From contig BDDD01000077.1 in NCBI GenBank assembly GCA_001972305.1, positions 582,906 through 646,905 on the forward strand: a stretch of DNA of 64,000 bases. The letters are read 5' to 3'. The position numbers were made by a program, and so were the translations under genes. The notes beneath the pieces were generated by a model. That model was not told where the DNA came from, ran no database searches, and saw only the letters and a program-made list of their open reading frames with translations. Shown here one piece after another: positions 10,757 to 23,114 of the stretch (the stretch's first letter is position 1; the number at the start of each line of letters is the position of its first letter). The stretch comes from Cephalotus follicularis. Taxonomy: Eukaryota; Streptophyta; Magnoliopsida; Oxalidales; Cephalotaceae.

Positions 10757-11728
10757 ACATGTCTGTCCCGGCTTTCCTGAAAATCCATACTACAAGCTTG
10801 AAGCATATCTTCTAGCGTTCGAATCGCCCGTTCTGATAGGTCGTCTGTCTGCGGGTGGAAAGCAGAGTTGAAGTTTTACTTTGTCCCCAAGGATTTCTGT
10901 AAACCTTTCTAGAATCGTGAGGTGCACCTTGGATCCCGATCATTGGTGATCGATACTAGCACTCCGTGTAACTTGAGTATTTCTGACACATACATATCCA
11001 TTAGTCGCTCAAGGGGGTAATTATCATGGAGATAGGAAATGTGCTAACTTTGTCAATCAGTCGATAATCGTCCATACAACATTGTGGTTCCTTGGCGTCC
11101 TCGGTAGCCCTATAACGAAATCCATGGTTATGTGCTCTCACTTCCACTCCAGTATTTGTAACGAGTGCAACATCCCCATGGGCCTTTGGTGTTTAGCCTT
11201 TAGTTGCTGACATACGAGAAATCTCTCAACAAATTCAGCAATTTCTCTCTTCATGTTGTTCCTTCCCACCTCTCCCGTAAATCTCATGCGTATTTGTGTT
11301 CCGCAGATGTACGAAAAATTTTGAGTTATGAGGTTCAAGCAGGATCCTTTTTCAACTCAGGGTCAGATGGAACCACAATCTTGTTCGATAACACAAAACT
11401 TCATTAGTCCCCACATTGAACTCTAGAAACCTTCCTTCTCATACTCCTTCCATTATCTTCACCAATTTCAGATCACTGCACTATGCTGCTTTCACCTTTT
11501 CTATCAATGAGGGTTGGGCCACAAGTTATGCCAAATATCCCTTTGATCCTCGCCCACAAAATTATATGCCCTTTCTTTCCAAGTCTAGGAGTAAGAGTTT
11601 TTGAGTGGTTATTAACATGGCTAAGCTTCATGTATTCTTCTGGCTAAAGCAACAACGACAACATTTGCCTTTCCAGGGTGATACTGTATTGTACAGTCGT
11701 AATCCTTCAAGAACTTGAACCATCTTCT
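10757..11728 (-). pseudogene. Gypsy-A pol, integrase (broken)
   Basis: Minus-strand translation gives the integrase zinc-binding and core regions in several frames: [30 protein letters not shown], then SITNDRDPR with the second catalytic Asp, and SERAIRTLEDMLQAC with the catalytic Glu. Frames change at least twice and stops occur. The fragment ends at the ACATG duplication of the solo LTR. Between 11340 and 11728 lies the weakly matching linker from RNase H to integrase. Integrase would insert the element's cDNA; this copy is dead. Confidence 0.8.
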
Positions 11729-12901
11729 CTACCTCATATTCAACTCTTTTTGTATGGAGATGTACTTAAGATGATCTGTGTAGATCTCAGACTTCTCTTC
11801 ATATAGATAATCCCACCAAATTTTTAGATAAAAAATCCCTGCTGCAAATTCTAAATCATGCGTTGGGTAATTCTGTTCGTGAGTCTTAAGTTGTCTTGAG
11901 GTGTAAGCAATTACTTTTCCTTGCTGCATCAAGACATATCTGAGTCCCTTATCGGATGCATCACTGGAGATGACAAACCCTTTTGACTCCGTTGGTAGGG
12001 TCAAGACTGACGCTTTCACCAAACGCCTCTTGAACTCTTTAAATCTCTTCTCACACTCATCTGTCCATACATACTTCACATTCTTCATGGTCAACTTTGT
12101 CAATAGGTTCCCGATGGTTGAAAGGTTTTTCAGAAACCATCAATAATATCCAGCAATGCCCAAGAAATTTCTTATCTCTATTACCAATGCAGGACTCTTC
12201 CATTCCTCTACCGCACTTGTCTTTTCTGGATCCCTTGTAATTCCATCCTGAGTGATAACATGGCCTAGAAAGGCCATTTCGTCCAATCAGAACTCACACT
12301 TACTCCGTTTTGCATACAATTGCTTCTACTTGACCAGTTGCAAAACTGTTCTCAAATGCTCCTTATGTTCCTTATGACTATTAGAATATACCAAGATGTC
12401 ATCGATGAATATTACCACAAACTAGTGTAAGAATTCTCTAAAAACACTGTTCATTAATTCCATAAAGGCTGTTGGAGCGTTGGTTAATCCGAACGGCATT
12501 ACCAAAATCTCATAATGCTTGTATCTCATTCAAAAAGCAGTTTTGGGTACATCCTTCTTTTTAACCTTCAACTAATGGTACCCAGACCTGGAGATCAATC
12601 TTTGAAAAGCACTTCGATTCTCGAAGCTGATTGAATAAATCATTGATTCGGGGTAGTGGATACTTATTCTTGATTGTGACCCTATTAAGTTTGCGATAAT
12701 TGATATATAGTCTCATCAAACCAACTTTCTTCTTTAGAAACATCACATGAGCTCCCTTTGGTGATACACTTGGTTGAATAAACCCTTTCTCCACTAATCC
12801 TTGCAGTTGCTTTTTTAATTCCTTGAGTTCCATCAGCGTTATGCGATACAGATTTTTAGAGATTGCCGCTGTCCCCCATATTTGTACGATTTTGATATCC
12901 C
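11729..12901 (-). pseudogene. Gypsy-A pol, RT and RNase H (broken)
   Basis: In coding order (high to low coordinates): the RT fingers (12561-12911; [37 protein letters not shown]), the RT palm with [15 protein letters not shown] around 12400-12430, the thumb, then RNase H (11729-12103; [15 protein letters not shown]-like segment, [13 protein letters not shown]). Stops and frameshifts break the domains. In RNase H the usual LGCVL and HYLYG motifs are altered (LRYVL, DYLYE). The N-terminal side stops at 12901, where a Copia solo LTR begins and the protease is missing. Confidence 0.85.
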
Positions 12902-13335
12902 TGTCAAGCAATCAATCACACAGAAAATAATGATAAAGTAAAAGACATAGAGTTACCCAGATTCACCCCAATTCAGGGCTACGTCCTGCACAAGGAGATT
13001 TTACTATAGATTCAATAGCCTCCTCACACCACTCTCTGTTACAATGATAAACCCTCATAAGAGATTTGTTTATATAGGCAATACTAGGAAACCCTAGTAT
13101 TCAAGTAGCTATTCATGGGCCAGGCCCAAACTACTAATAATTAATATATAAAAACCAGGCTTGCATTCGATTAAGAAAACCTGGTATCCTTTCAAGGGCG
13201 TTGCCCCTGAGCCCCAGCCTACTGACCAGGTAGCGAGACCCCCATTCACTCACCGGGGAGCGGAATCCCCGGTTTTCCATGCAATAAGGTCGTTGTAGTA
13301 CCGTTGATATTTCGAAGTAGATACCAACTACAACA
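12902..13335 (-). mobile_element. Small Copia-type solo LTR within Gypsy-A
   Basis: Read on the minus strand this starts about 13335 (TGTTGTAGTTGG), has a TATA box (CCTATATAAAC near 13070), a leader with GTGGTGTGAGGAGGC, the typical late-LTR text CTCCTTGTGCAGGACGTAGC, and ends GCTTGACA at 12902. It separates Gypsy-A gag from RT, and the intervening protease (several hundred bases) is absent. No target duplication is seen, in keeping with a deletion at the site. The right edge could be 5 bases further (13340). Confidence 0.6.
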
Positions 13336-14215
13336 GTACAACGTCTATTGCGAACTCGACGATCCTGGATTTGGGGTTGAAGACACTCCGCTGCCTTATG
13401 TCCGTTATCCCGACACTTTAGACAAGCTCCTGTTAACATACGACAAACTCCAATACGTATTCTCCCACAAGTATGACAGAGATTCTGGTTCATCGGTGTA
13501 GAACTACTCTGATTCGGTTTCTTGTCGCCAAATGACACCTTCTTCTAGCCATCGATTCTCCTCTTCTAAGACTCTTGCTGCTCGCCTCGCTATTGTTGGG
13601 ATTCCACGTTATCCATCTCGATCCTCAAGGCATTTTGAAGTTCACCCTGGTACGATGTTACTTCTTGTACCAAAAGGAGTCTCATTATGCTTGGCTAGAG
13701 CCTCTAGTGGAAATGAGCCGCCCTCTTCTCCTCATATTCCATCATCGATTCTTTCTCTGCTTTATTCAATATCAAGAAATTGTGCTCCATCTTATCCTTC
13801 ATTGTTTGTGGGAAATACTTACTCAAGAAAAGCTCAATGAAAGTTGTTTGCGTCATCCCAACAACTTCTTCCGGTGTCTTCATATGCTCCACCATTCTCC
13901 GCCATTGAACCACTTTACCAGAGAGTTTGTAAACAACAAACTTTACCCTCTGGTGGTCGGTGCAGTCTAAGGCCATGAAGATGTTCTTGAGACCAAGGAG
14001 TCATTCCACAGCTTCCAACAGTTTCGCCATCTCCGAGAACATCTTAGGGTACTTCTTGGTGAACTGCTCCAGTTGGCCCTGCTCGATGATTCATCTGTGG
14101 ATGGTTGTTGTTGTTGTTGGCAATGGATTGAGCAAGCTAACTTAACACGTTGATCAAGAAATCATTTCCCTCCTCATTTTGTGTACGTCCTGGTAATCTA
14201 CATCCTCATTGATCG
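13336..14215 (-). pseudogene. Gypsy-A gag (broken)
   Basis: The likely start codon is at 14215 (MADQ followed at once by a stop). Then come an Asn/Gln-rich N-terminus (14100-14130), the retrotransposon gag domain (13704-13976; KVVQWRRMVE, FIELFLSKYFPQ), and two zinc knuckles (about 13390-13500; CHTCGR and CLKCRDNGHKAAEC). It is interrupted by several stops. Gag packages the genomic RNA. Downstream it runs into the solo LTR at 13335, and upstream into family-X sequence. Confidence 0.8.
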
Positions 14216-14286
14216 GCCATCTAATATGTCAGCATAAGTTAGCATGGAGTTATTGATATTAACTCGTGGTCATAGATATAACTCTT

Positions 14287-15693
14287 TGTTAGATTAGGGG
14301 TGTCCCTACATGCCACGTGGTATGGTGCTTGTATTTATACACTCTTGATTTATACAGTTCTGTATTCTATTTATGTTCTATGTGCAAATTTCTTTATATT
14401 GGCATGATTATATGGCTCATCCCAACAAACCAAAAGGAACAGAATAATTGATTTTAAATTAACTGTATGCCATATATAGCCCTGTCACATCAAAGGGTTG
14501 GATCTCTTACCATGGAGTCCATGAGAATGAGATCCTTATTCCCTGTGACTAAACTTTTGCAAGTTATGGGTTCACTTTGTTTAGGCCATTGTTGAACCAT
14601 GGTAAAGACTTGCCACATTATGCTTGCTCCCAGGGAGGGAGGATGGATCTTTTCATGGATCATTCGGTATTAGCCTAAAGCTAATGTGGGGTGCGTGCAT
14701 AAATGCATGATGCTGAACTGACCCACAATAGGATCCCTATTTGGATAGTCAATACCCATGTTAATAGGGATTCCTATGGTCTCGGTAGTGTATAGTCTAT
14801 GGTGACTAGTAGGTCTACACCTGCGTTGTCTCCTTTGACCTGAGCGGCTAGCATGCATTGTGTGCTGACTGCTTGACTTTGATTTTCACCTTCCCCAGCA
14901 CTAGCCACGTGCTGGCAAAAGGGTTGTCTTTGGGTCTTGTGGAAGCCGTATTGAGATGTATGAGTGAGTGCGAAACAAGGGATCGTCACACCCGGGCTAA
15001 GGGTGGCCAACTCTATTTATCTGTGTACGCCACAGACTTAAAATCCTGATCAGGTTATAGACGGACCGGAGACGGGGTAGTTTCCATGTGAGGTCTGTCA
15101 TAGTCTCAGTGCGATCATAGATATTTAGTATCATAACTAAATCTAGGGGTGACATTCATCCAAACCCTAGACCGTTGATCGAAGCTAAGTATGATGAGGG
15201 AAACATGACACATATGCCGATGACTGGATAAAGCGACTATCTATTTGGTCCCTGATTGATAGACGTGGTAATACACGGATCCGGGGGGTGAATGGAGATC
15301 ACACCGGGGATATTTTAATAGTCAGTGACTATTAGAATAGTTGTACCAAATAAACAGGATGATCTGGGAATTTATCATCATACTGGAGATCAACAGGCTT
15401 TTGGGTCCTGCCTGACTTTGAACTGGTTGATGTATAGAGAAACATGTCATTTAGTAAAAGGTTGACATCAAGGAGATGTTACTTTGCTAGTGAATATTTT
15501 ATTTGCTGGATTCGGGTCCATGCAGTACCACAATAAAATATTCCAAGCGAAGGGTTGATATGAATTTACATTAAGTGCTTTGGGAACTTATTGTAAAGAG
15601 AGAGCATTGCGCTACCTTTGGGCTTGGGATTTAATCCCATGTTTTGGCCTAATTTTGGGCCAAAGGGTGGACCATTTTGGCTTGTAATTTTGT
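14287..15693 (+). mobile_element. Family-X LTR, plus orientation, with primer-binding site
   Basis: It begins TGTTAGATTAGGGG (14287), the family-X LTR start, and matches the reverse complement of 24360-25611 block by block (for example 15060-15160 with 24700-24815, and 15265-15290 with 24600-24640). At 15696-15707 TGGAATCAGAGC follows, an 11/12 match to the tRNA-iMet primer-binding site, so this is a 5' LTR with the start of an internal region cut off at about 15740. It lacks the near-palindrome cluster of the 23129-25611 copy. The 71 bases before it (14216-14286) are unassigned leader sequence. Confidence 0.65.
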
Positions 15694-15695
15694 GT

Positions 15696-15707
15696 TGGAA
15701 TCAGAGC
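15696..15707 (+). promoter_or_regulatory. Primer-binding site (tRNA-iMet), family X
   Basis: TGGAATCAGAGC differs from the plant tRNA-iMet complement TGGTATCAGAGC at one base. It sits directly after the plus-oriented LTR of 14287-15693. The internal region after it ends within about 35 bases at the next LTR. Confidence 0.55.
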
Positions 15708-15740
15708 AACCGACTCCAGTGCCAAAATGGACATAGGGTG

Positions 15741-17847
15741 TAGGAGTGTAGAATAAAAATTTTAAACAATCAATCATGAAGCGGAAGAACACCCAATATA
15801 ACAAAACAAGTCCACAAAGGCACGTCCGCAGATCCCATGGATCACCACAACATCAACAGAATTGAATTGGTGTCACCATTGCATCCAATGGTGACACACA
15901 AACATGGCAAGAAGAAGAAGAAGGGCCAAAGGTTATACCAGTGGGTGAAGGCTACTTCTATCTTTGCCGCTACAAGCTTGAGTAGATTCCCTTTGATCTT
16001 CTCCAAGCCTCAAGAACAGAAAGCAATCCTTCCAGCAAACACCAAGAGCTAGAACTCACTCACTCTCTCACTTAGCTTAGAAAAGGAGTATTGATTATGA
16101 CCAATGTAGTCAATAATCAATCCACCCTAGATAAGCCTTGCTTGGTGTATATCAATTAAAGGAACACACACTTGCAGAGAAGATTTCGAGGTACAAATTG
16201 CCCAGCAAAAGTGTCACACACATTTTCTTTCATTTGTGCAGAAATGTTTAATACCAGCCACTGATTCTCTCTCCCATTCTCCCATTTAATCAGAATCATG
16301 GCCTTTACTCCCTTGGAGTCCGAAGCCATGATTCTCACGTTTCTAAAACGTGCAAGAACGGGAGCTGGATGCTGGAAACGAGGGAGAGATCGTGTCCACG
16401 ATTTGAGCTCGTGCACAGTTTGCACGTTCTGCTCAAAGACGTCGACGCCTTCCAAAAAGACGTCGACGCCTATAGATCGTGGCATAAAAAACACATCGAT
16501 GCTTTCTAAAAGACATTGATGTCTTTATCAGGAATACGCGTCGATGTCTTTCTAAAAGACGTCGACGCCTTCTGGCCAGTAAAGCACGAAAAATCTAACT
16601 CCTTTAGTGTTCTCATGTCCCTTTGAATATTAGTTAAGTAAGATCAAACATAAGTGTTTCCACAAAATGTAAGATCCACATAACCGATATTTGACACCAA
16701 GACTTAACATGTCCAACATATTAAAGACCTAGTCATGATAAGGCAGGGACCCTTTAAAATCCTGGTTAGTTCGAGAGGTATTCACAAATTACCGAAATAC
16801 CCCTAGGGTTCGGTTTAGCCATTCTAAATGGTCCTCGACCAATTTAAATGCTATTGGCATAATATCCAATTATTATCCAGATGGAAAAATTAATCTAATT
16901 AATTTTCTTACACCTCAATAACCATAGATTTTCTAAGTCGTCGGTTCGCGTGTATTATAATCCCTTGTCATACTTGGCCCCGATTGAGGTCTAGGGTAAG
17001 GATATGTGTCAACCCTAGATAGTACCTCAATGACTAAAATATCTGATTATTACTAAGACCTTTGGTGAACTCTCCGGGAATCTAATTTCCAGTCTACCTT
17101 AACCTTGGCCAAGGATTTCATAAGTCCATAGTATAATCAGACAATAATAGGGCCGATCACCTTCGCTCAGGTGTGACAATCCCTTATTGCGCACTCACTT
17201 ATATTTGTATAGATTCGATCATACCCAAAGAGCACCCGATTGCCAGCCCTGCGCAAGGACTGGGTAAGGTGGAGATCAAAGCATAACCGTCTCCATACAA
17301 TATAGAGCAGTCGCTCAGGTCTAAGGATCAGACGAGTTTAAGAACTCGCTAAGTGATCATCAGTTATACACAACCGCAACCAGTAGGAATCACTACTGAC
17401 ACAAGAATAGCGACTCTCCGAACAGTGTTTCCTACGCGGGTCCTGTTCAGTGTACACGCTCCCAGTGCACACCCCGTATTTGCCTTAGTGTCCAACACAG
17501 ATGGTAGTGAGAGAATCCATCCTCCGATTCCATGAGCAGGCAACATACGCGCAAGTCTATCCGGTTCACTAATGCCCACAAAGTGAACCTATGACTTGGA
17601 ACAAGTCTGACATAAGGATTAAGGTAACCAGTCTCACAGCCTCCATGCCAGGCATCCAACCTTATGTCAGGGCATGACTAGTATAAGTAGGTAATAATTA
17701 AACTACTTCAATTATGTGATAAAATACAAGTGATATAGCCATTACAAATTTTAGCACACATCATATATAAGAATAAGATTGTTCTATACATGGTAAGATA
17801 TAATATGACAACCCATCTAATGGCTTGTCGGGTCACTATATCTAACA
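15741..17847 (-). mobile_element. Family-X LTR, minus orientation
   Basis: The minus-strand start TGTTAGATATAG at 17847 matches the 984-3096 copy. The far end is near 15741. Blocks at 16940-17040, 17230-17345 and 17440-17480 match the other X copies. It contains GACGTCGACG motifs (16439-16570) and a donor-like site at about 15935 (ACTG|GTATAACC on the minus strand). It lies head to head with the plus-oriented X LTR before it. Both arms are diverged, so they come from different insertions. No target duplication was found. Confidence 0.6.
16439..16570. repeat. GACGTCGACG motif cluster in family-X LTR
   Basis: Three exact AGACGTCGACGCC sites (near 16439, 16458 and 16559) alternate with variants ACATCGATGC, ACATTGATGTC and GCGTCGATGTC. 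It resembles the Gypsy-B LTR cluster at 40875-41215. Confidence 0.8.
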
Positions 17848-19233
17848 TTTTGGGCTCAATATTGTTTAATATTGGGAGGCCCAAATGATACCCAAAAGTA
17901 GCACACAAATGTTGACTTTGTCAACTTATTTCTTCATTCATGCATCACACGGCAACAACAATTTGAGGAGATGTATATGGATGGCCATCTGAAGGAAATG
18001 AAGATATTTGTGAGATGAACATGTGAGGAAGTTACTTGGTGGAGAATTGATGAGTCATGGTTGCATTTAATGCTAAAAGACAAAACCAATAAGTAAGGCT
18101 TAACTTACTTATCAAGTTTTTGTTTTTCTCTTTTGTTAAGATAATGACTCACGACAATTAAGGATTCTCTCTTGCAATCTCTACCTCTCACATATTTCTC
18201 TCTCCCCCATCTCTCTAGTATGGCCGTGCTTCTTCTTTTGCCAAGAGTGAAGGCGCCATTTTGTCTCCAATAAGGAGACTTACATATCAACCAATTCTTT
18301 TACACTTCCTTAGTCATTTTAGGTGGAGATTTTTTTGTGTATTACATTGGATCTTTACTTAGATTGATTTAGTATAGGTTAAACACAAAACCTCTCCATC
18401 TTCTCCTCCTTACCATGGTAAAAGGAAGGTCTTGGAGCTTTTGGTTTTGGATTAAAGAGTAGAGGGAGCTTGACTTGAAGGAAGGAGTTCTTCACTTTGG
18501 TAACACTTTCTTCTCTTTCTTTTGTCTTTGAGATTTTGAGTTACATGATGCTTGGTTATAGTTTTGGTTGTATGTTTAATTAGTGATCTTGGACATTATT
18601 TGGGACTCTTTGAAATTAAGTTTTAGGGTAATTCCATTTCTTGGGAATTAACTATTCGGTTGGAATTAAAGTTAATCACCATAATGCTGAAATTTCAAAT
18701 TGAGTGCTTTCGCTGCCCTATGAGCCATAGGTTCCCAAAACTCTCTTCATTCAATAAGACAAAGAGGGTTCACAACTTTATTAACACTATAGCAGAGAAG
18801 TAAAATAGTTTTGAACCAATATAGTAACCCTTCTTATGTGGAGAAGGTTCACATACGAACAACAATACACTTATCCCTCTAAGAATAAGCGCACTAAGTT
18901 ATCTAACATTTGCAACACCAAACTAACGGGTTGATAATCAACCTGAAGTTCAATCACATATTGAGTTTCCCTAATCCCTTTATGAATTGTGCTGAGGTAA
19001 AAGTGACACATCTCACGCATATCTCTCATATCGGTATCTACTCCTCCCTTAGATCATTATATCAATGACTCAGTCCTTCATTAGTCTCTTGGAGACGATG
19101 GTAGTTCTCCCTCAAATTTGGCGCATCGAGACAAAAGTGTCCCATTAGACCAATTTTGCACCTTGTCATCGTTGTCCTCCAGTGGTTGGTTGACTGGAGA
19201 CAGAAGGCTCATTAAAGGTCGAAGGTTTGCTAC
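17848..19233. other. Unassigned sequence, probably Gypsy-A leader
   Basis: No protein-coding similarity was recognised on either strand. 17848-18690 is AT-rich with a CT-rich run (18170-18215). 18690-19233 leads up to a weak primer-binding site and is the expected place for the 5' untranslated region of a minus-strand element. Short open frames (for example 18105-18290) look random. Confidence 0.4.
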
Positions 19234-19245
19234 CTCGGATACCAA
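19234..19245 (-). promoter_or_regulatory. Degenerate primer-binding site, Gypsy-A
   Basis: The plus strand reads CCTCGGATACCA, which is 10/12 to GCTCTGATACCA, the plus-strand image of the tRNA-iMet binding site. The LTR start TGTAATGACCCC follows at 19248. The mismatches fit an old element. Confidence 0.5.
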
Positions 19246-19247
19246 AT

Positions 19248-20507
19248 TGTAATGACCCCAATGTTATAAACCCATTAATTGATGATTAGAGGTCAAAACC
19301 ACATTATTTTATTAAACAATTAAGGTTCTATCTATATCAAAACTAAAACATACTCATTCAATATAGTATAAACTAGTGTTCGTTACACACTTGGAGGTCT
19401 ACGTTGAAATTAAAATGATATTACATTTTATTCAAAAAGAAAACAAAGTGCATAATTAAACAATATATTCTTCTCCCAAATTCCCCTGCACATAAGCTCA
19501 CCCGATCTATAAGTTGCTTAATTTGAACCTGACAGCAAACAAATACAAAGAGTGAGCTCAATTAGCCCAATAAGGAGGAAACATCAAATAAAAACATAGT
19601 TGAATAAATTCAATAGCATAAGATCAGAGAATACACTAAGAAATTTTAAAAAAATAGATAAAACGATTTCACTAAATCATTGAGAAGACAAAGGGTTTTC
19701 TGAGACCCTATTATACCATTACGCATGGCATTATTCATTAATTATGTTGGAAGCTCTCGGTATTACCACCAACCTTTCCTGGTATTGGATCACATGCATG
19801 GATCAGACGCCATCCATCATTTTGGGCACACACCTAGTATGATAATATCATTCACATTATACTCAGTCCATTTCTCATTACTGAGTAGAAATACAGTACT
19901 CGGTTTTCCCATCGTTCATCAATTCAAGTAAGAATAATTTGACCAAAAAATTTTAAGACAACTTTTCAGACAAAAGAATTTGAAATATTGAAGAACTAAA
20001 AGCACAAGGTTGAAGTGGACATCTCAATGATTTTTGAATGGTAAGATTCGTAAAATTTTGATAAGTAACAAAGTCACAATGAATGTTTGAAGTTGCACGT
20101 CCTACAAGTAGAAATTTAGAAACCAAATTGTGTAAAAGCTAAAATAACTCATACTAGGGATCAAAATCTGGAAAAACTCAAAACATGAAAGTTGTATAGG
20201 ACATATAAATACTTCAAACTAGAAAATTTCCTAATTTTTTTAAATAATTGAAGTCTCTATGAATTTGTTTTGTAAACCTTTTCTACATGCAGGGATAGGG
20301 ATACCTTATCACGGATTCATAGCTCCATATCTTATTTTGAATGAAAACATATCTTACAAGTTGATATGTGTAAAAAAAAAAAAAGATCTAGAGAGACTAG
20401 GAGATGGATCAAACTCCTTATCTTTCACCAATTGGATTGCTTAACTAAAAACTAAATTGTTCTCTTTTCTACTGTCACCATCGAAAACACACACACACAC
20501 ACACACA

Positions 20508-20554
<47 letters not shown>

Positions 20555-21187
20555 TGTATGTGTTATGAAAATACAAAGGTTTGAGCCTATCTCACCTGAG
20601 GGGTTTATATAGGGGTGTCAATCATGCATGTGTGACAGTGGTCATTCAAGAAGGCATTTGGAGGAGATATGAAGGAGGGTTCGGTTATACATGGTCAAAA
20701 TGGGGGCTAGAAGACTCTTTTATATGTAACTTCAAAGGCATTGCATTCAAAAATACTTTTAAGACTTAGGATAGAAAATAATATGTAAAATGGATAAATA
20801 AATGAAAAAAATCCTCTCTTCTCTAACAATAATAGCCAGCCTTGGGGTATAAAAATACCCTCTCAACTCTTTTTATTTACTACAATGCCACTCACATATG
20901 GAATGCCAATGTTGTCATTTGTGCCATGTAAATCATAGTTTTTTTAATGTAGAATTCTAATTTTAAGCACACTAATAACATATCAAACCTATGTATTATT
21001 TAAAGAATTTAAACAATACTTAAGTTCATCACAGAACTTAAGTTCGTCACAAAGCTTTATAGGTGTTAAGTTGAAAATTACTAATTTAGATCTATCGCTG
21101 AGAAATGTTCTAAAACTTATGTAACACAATTACTAATAAGAAGGAAATGTTAAAACCTATGTAACCCAATTATTAATAAGAAGAATA
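19248..21187 (-). mobile_element. Gypsy-A 5' LTR, split by family-X element
   Basis: It starts TGTAATGACCCC beside a primer-binding site and shares its outer 250 bases with the LTR remnant at 7310-7562. It is interrupted at 21187 by the family-X element; 25612-25647 (ending GGGACATCA) looks like its last bases. Within it are an (AC)n(TC)n microsatellite (20487-20551) and a TATA-like GTTTATATAGGG at 20603-20615 (plus strand). No coding was seen. Assignment to the same element as the pol fragments is inferred from shared LTR ends and order. Confidence 0.55.
20487..20551. repeat. (AC)n(TC)n compound microsatellite
   Basis: About 24 bases of AC repeats run straight into 41 bases of TC repeats, inside the Gypsy-A LTR. 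CT-rich tracts recur in the leaders of many LTRs here, so it may have grown from a leader. Confidence 0.95.
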
Positions 21188-21907
21188 TGTCAGGAACGCG
21201 TGGCCCACACGCAGCGGAAGACTTATCAATCTGGACTTTAGGGGTTATGGCTGATTAACTTTAATTTTCCACAAATAGATTAATCCCCAAGCAATGGGAT
21301 GCCCTAATCTAATTTCGAATTGTCCTAATAAATTCCAAGGAACTCTAATCAACATTAAAACAAACCAAAACCAAAACCAAGCATAAGGAATTTGGGATTC
21401 GAATAGGGTTGCCGTAAACCCTAACAAATGGGCACACACATAGACTCACAAGGCGAACACACAATATCCTAGCCTAATGCCCAAGAAACCCAATTCCACA
21501 CATCCCTAACCCTAAGGGATGAGAATGGAGCACCAACAAACACCATGGAGGTTCGGCTAGGGTTTTCCAAAACCCTTACCAACACCCACTGCCATGGCGA
21601 CACAAGGGGAAGAAGAAGAAGAGACTCTTACCAGTGGTGAAGACTCCTTCTTTCAAGATAATCTCCCTCTCCACTTGAATCCAAGAAATCCAAGCTCCTC
21701 CAAGAAAATCCTCAAACCACGAATGAGGAAGGTGAAGGCCAAGTGTTTAACCTAGTCTAAATCACTCTAGGTAAAGATAAAGAGCCGTGTGCAAGTTATC
21801 TCCACATATTATGAACTTTTAGTGGTGAAAGGAGGCTTGAAAATGGCTGCAATTCGCACCAGGTGACGTAGGCATCAACGTGTAGGCGATAGGCATCGAC
21901 GTGTACG
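21188..21907 (-). repeat. Left (3') LTR of family-X element, partial
   Basis: 720 bases nearly identical to 23129-23848, including the donor-like site CACTG|GTAAGAG (GT at 21630-21631). The homology stops at GTGTACGC. The rest of the expected 2.5-kb LTR is replaced by unrelated sequence, so this end is chimeric or deleted. Confidence 0.8.
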
Positions 21908-23114
21908 CCCATGTGGAATTCGAGAAGCCTCTTGCTTCCTAGTGGGGATCGAAATCTATCCACAATACTATAGTCCCGACTTTGGTCGTGCAAACCATAA
22001 TATCTAAATCGGTATGTATGAATACCAATTTACTTTAGAACCTCTCTCCCATATGTAAGATCCGATACAAGATTCGGCCAGCCAGCCTCTATGGTCCCAA
22101 CTTTGGTTGTGCAAACCATATGATCCCGGTGTAAGTCAAACCCGCAATCCTCAAAGAAATAGATCCGTTTTGACACCCACACGCTTTGGCCTGTCAGAGT
22201 ATCAAAACATGATCATTTCCTTCTAGTGTACCTCACACTGAAATTGAATAGAAATGGTTATATGGGGGACCTCAGCTTTGGCTGGTGCCATCCCCAGTAT
22301 ATCCACACCATTCAACGATGATTGTGGAAGGCCAACGACAGGGCAGCCATTTGCCTCACCGCTTATGGACTTATTATTTGCAAGTTGGAGGGATTTGGTC
22401 TTATCGATTTTACAAATCACCAAAGCCATTTTAGATTACTTTTAATCTTCCAATCCATTTGGACGGCTTAACATGCTTGGACGTGTTTGGATTGTTCAAA
22501 GAAAAACATCCATCTCATGCACCCTAAAAGTGGCATGACATGTGACTAAAGCTATAAGTGATCACGCAAGCCAACGTGACCACTAGGTCTTCCTAGGTGA
22601 ACTAATTTAATTAACTTTATTACAATTGCTACCACGCATACATGGCCTTCAACTGGTCTCGTAATTTTCTTGATCTTCTCTTCACACTTCATTGATCTCC
22701 TTTGTCCAATTTACAACCAAAGTATAATTAAAAGAAAAGAAATACAAATGAGGGAGAAGAGAATTCTACTATAAGAAAAAGAACAAGAAAATAAATATGG
22801 CACACACAGGCAGCCTTATTACAGACCGATTGAATTCCATGAAAGTAATAAAGCAATTAAATTAACCACAGAAGAAAACACAAAGCTAGGTGCAGTCCCA
22901 AGCCTACAAACATGCATAAGAAATTCAAAAATATAACCGATATATAATTGAATAAACACGTAAAAATCTAGCATTCAATGGTTCGTCGATTTCATTAGTG
23001 TGACCAATAAGCAACTCCCACTAAACGTAAGGCTACACAACATCGGCCAAGACACATATGCAATCAACAATCCACAAAACATCAAATTGAGGTCTGATTG
23101 TGGCCGATTAGCAT
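21908..23114. other. Internal region of family-X element, non-coding
   Basis: No open frame shows similarity to retroelement proteins. At 21965-22000 and 22090-22120 a 31-base phrase with core CTTTGGTCGTGCAAACCAT is repeated. 22740-22820 is purine-rich but not next to a recognisable LTR end. Reading frames at 22223-22445 overlap on both strands and look fortuitous. Confidence 0.5.

Noticed and set aside
13532-13970. Plus-strand open frames of over 100 residues
   Set aside because: They are antisense shadows of the Gypsy-A gag gene on the minus strand.
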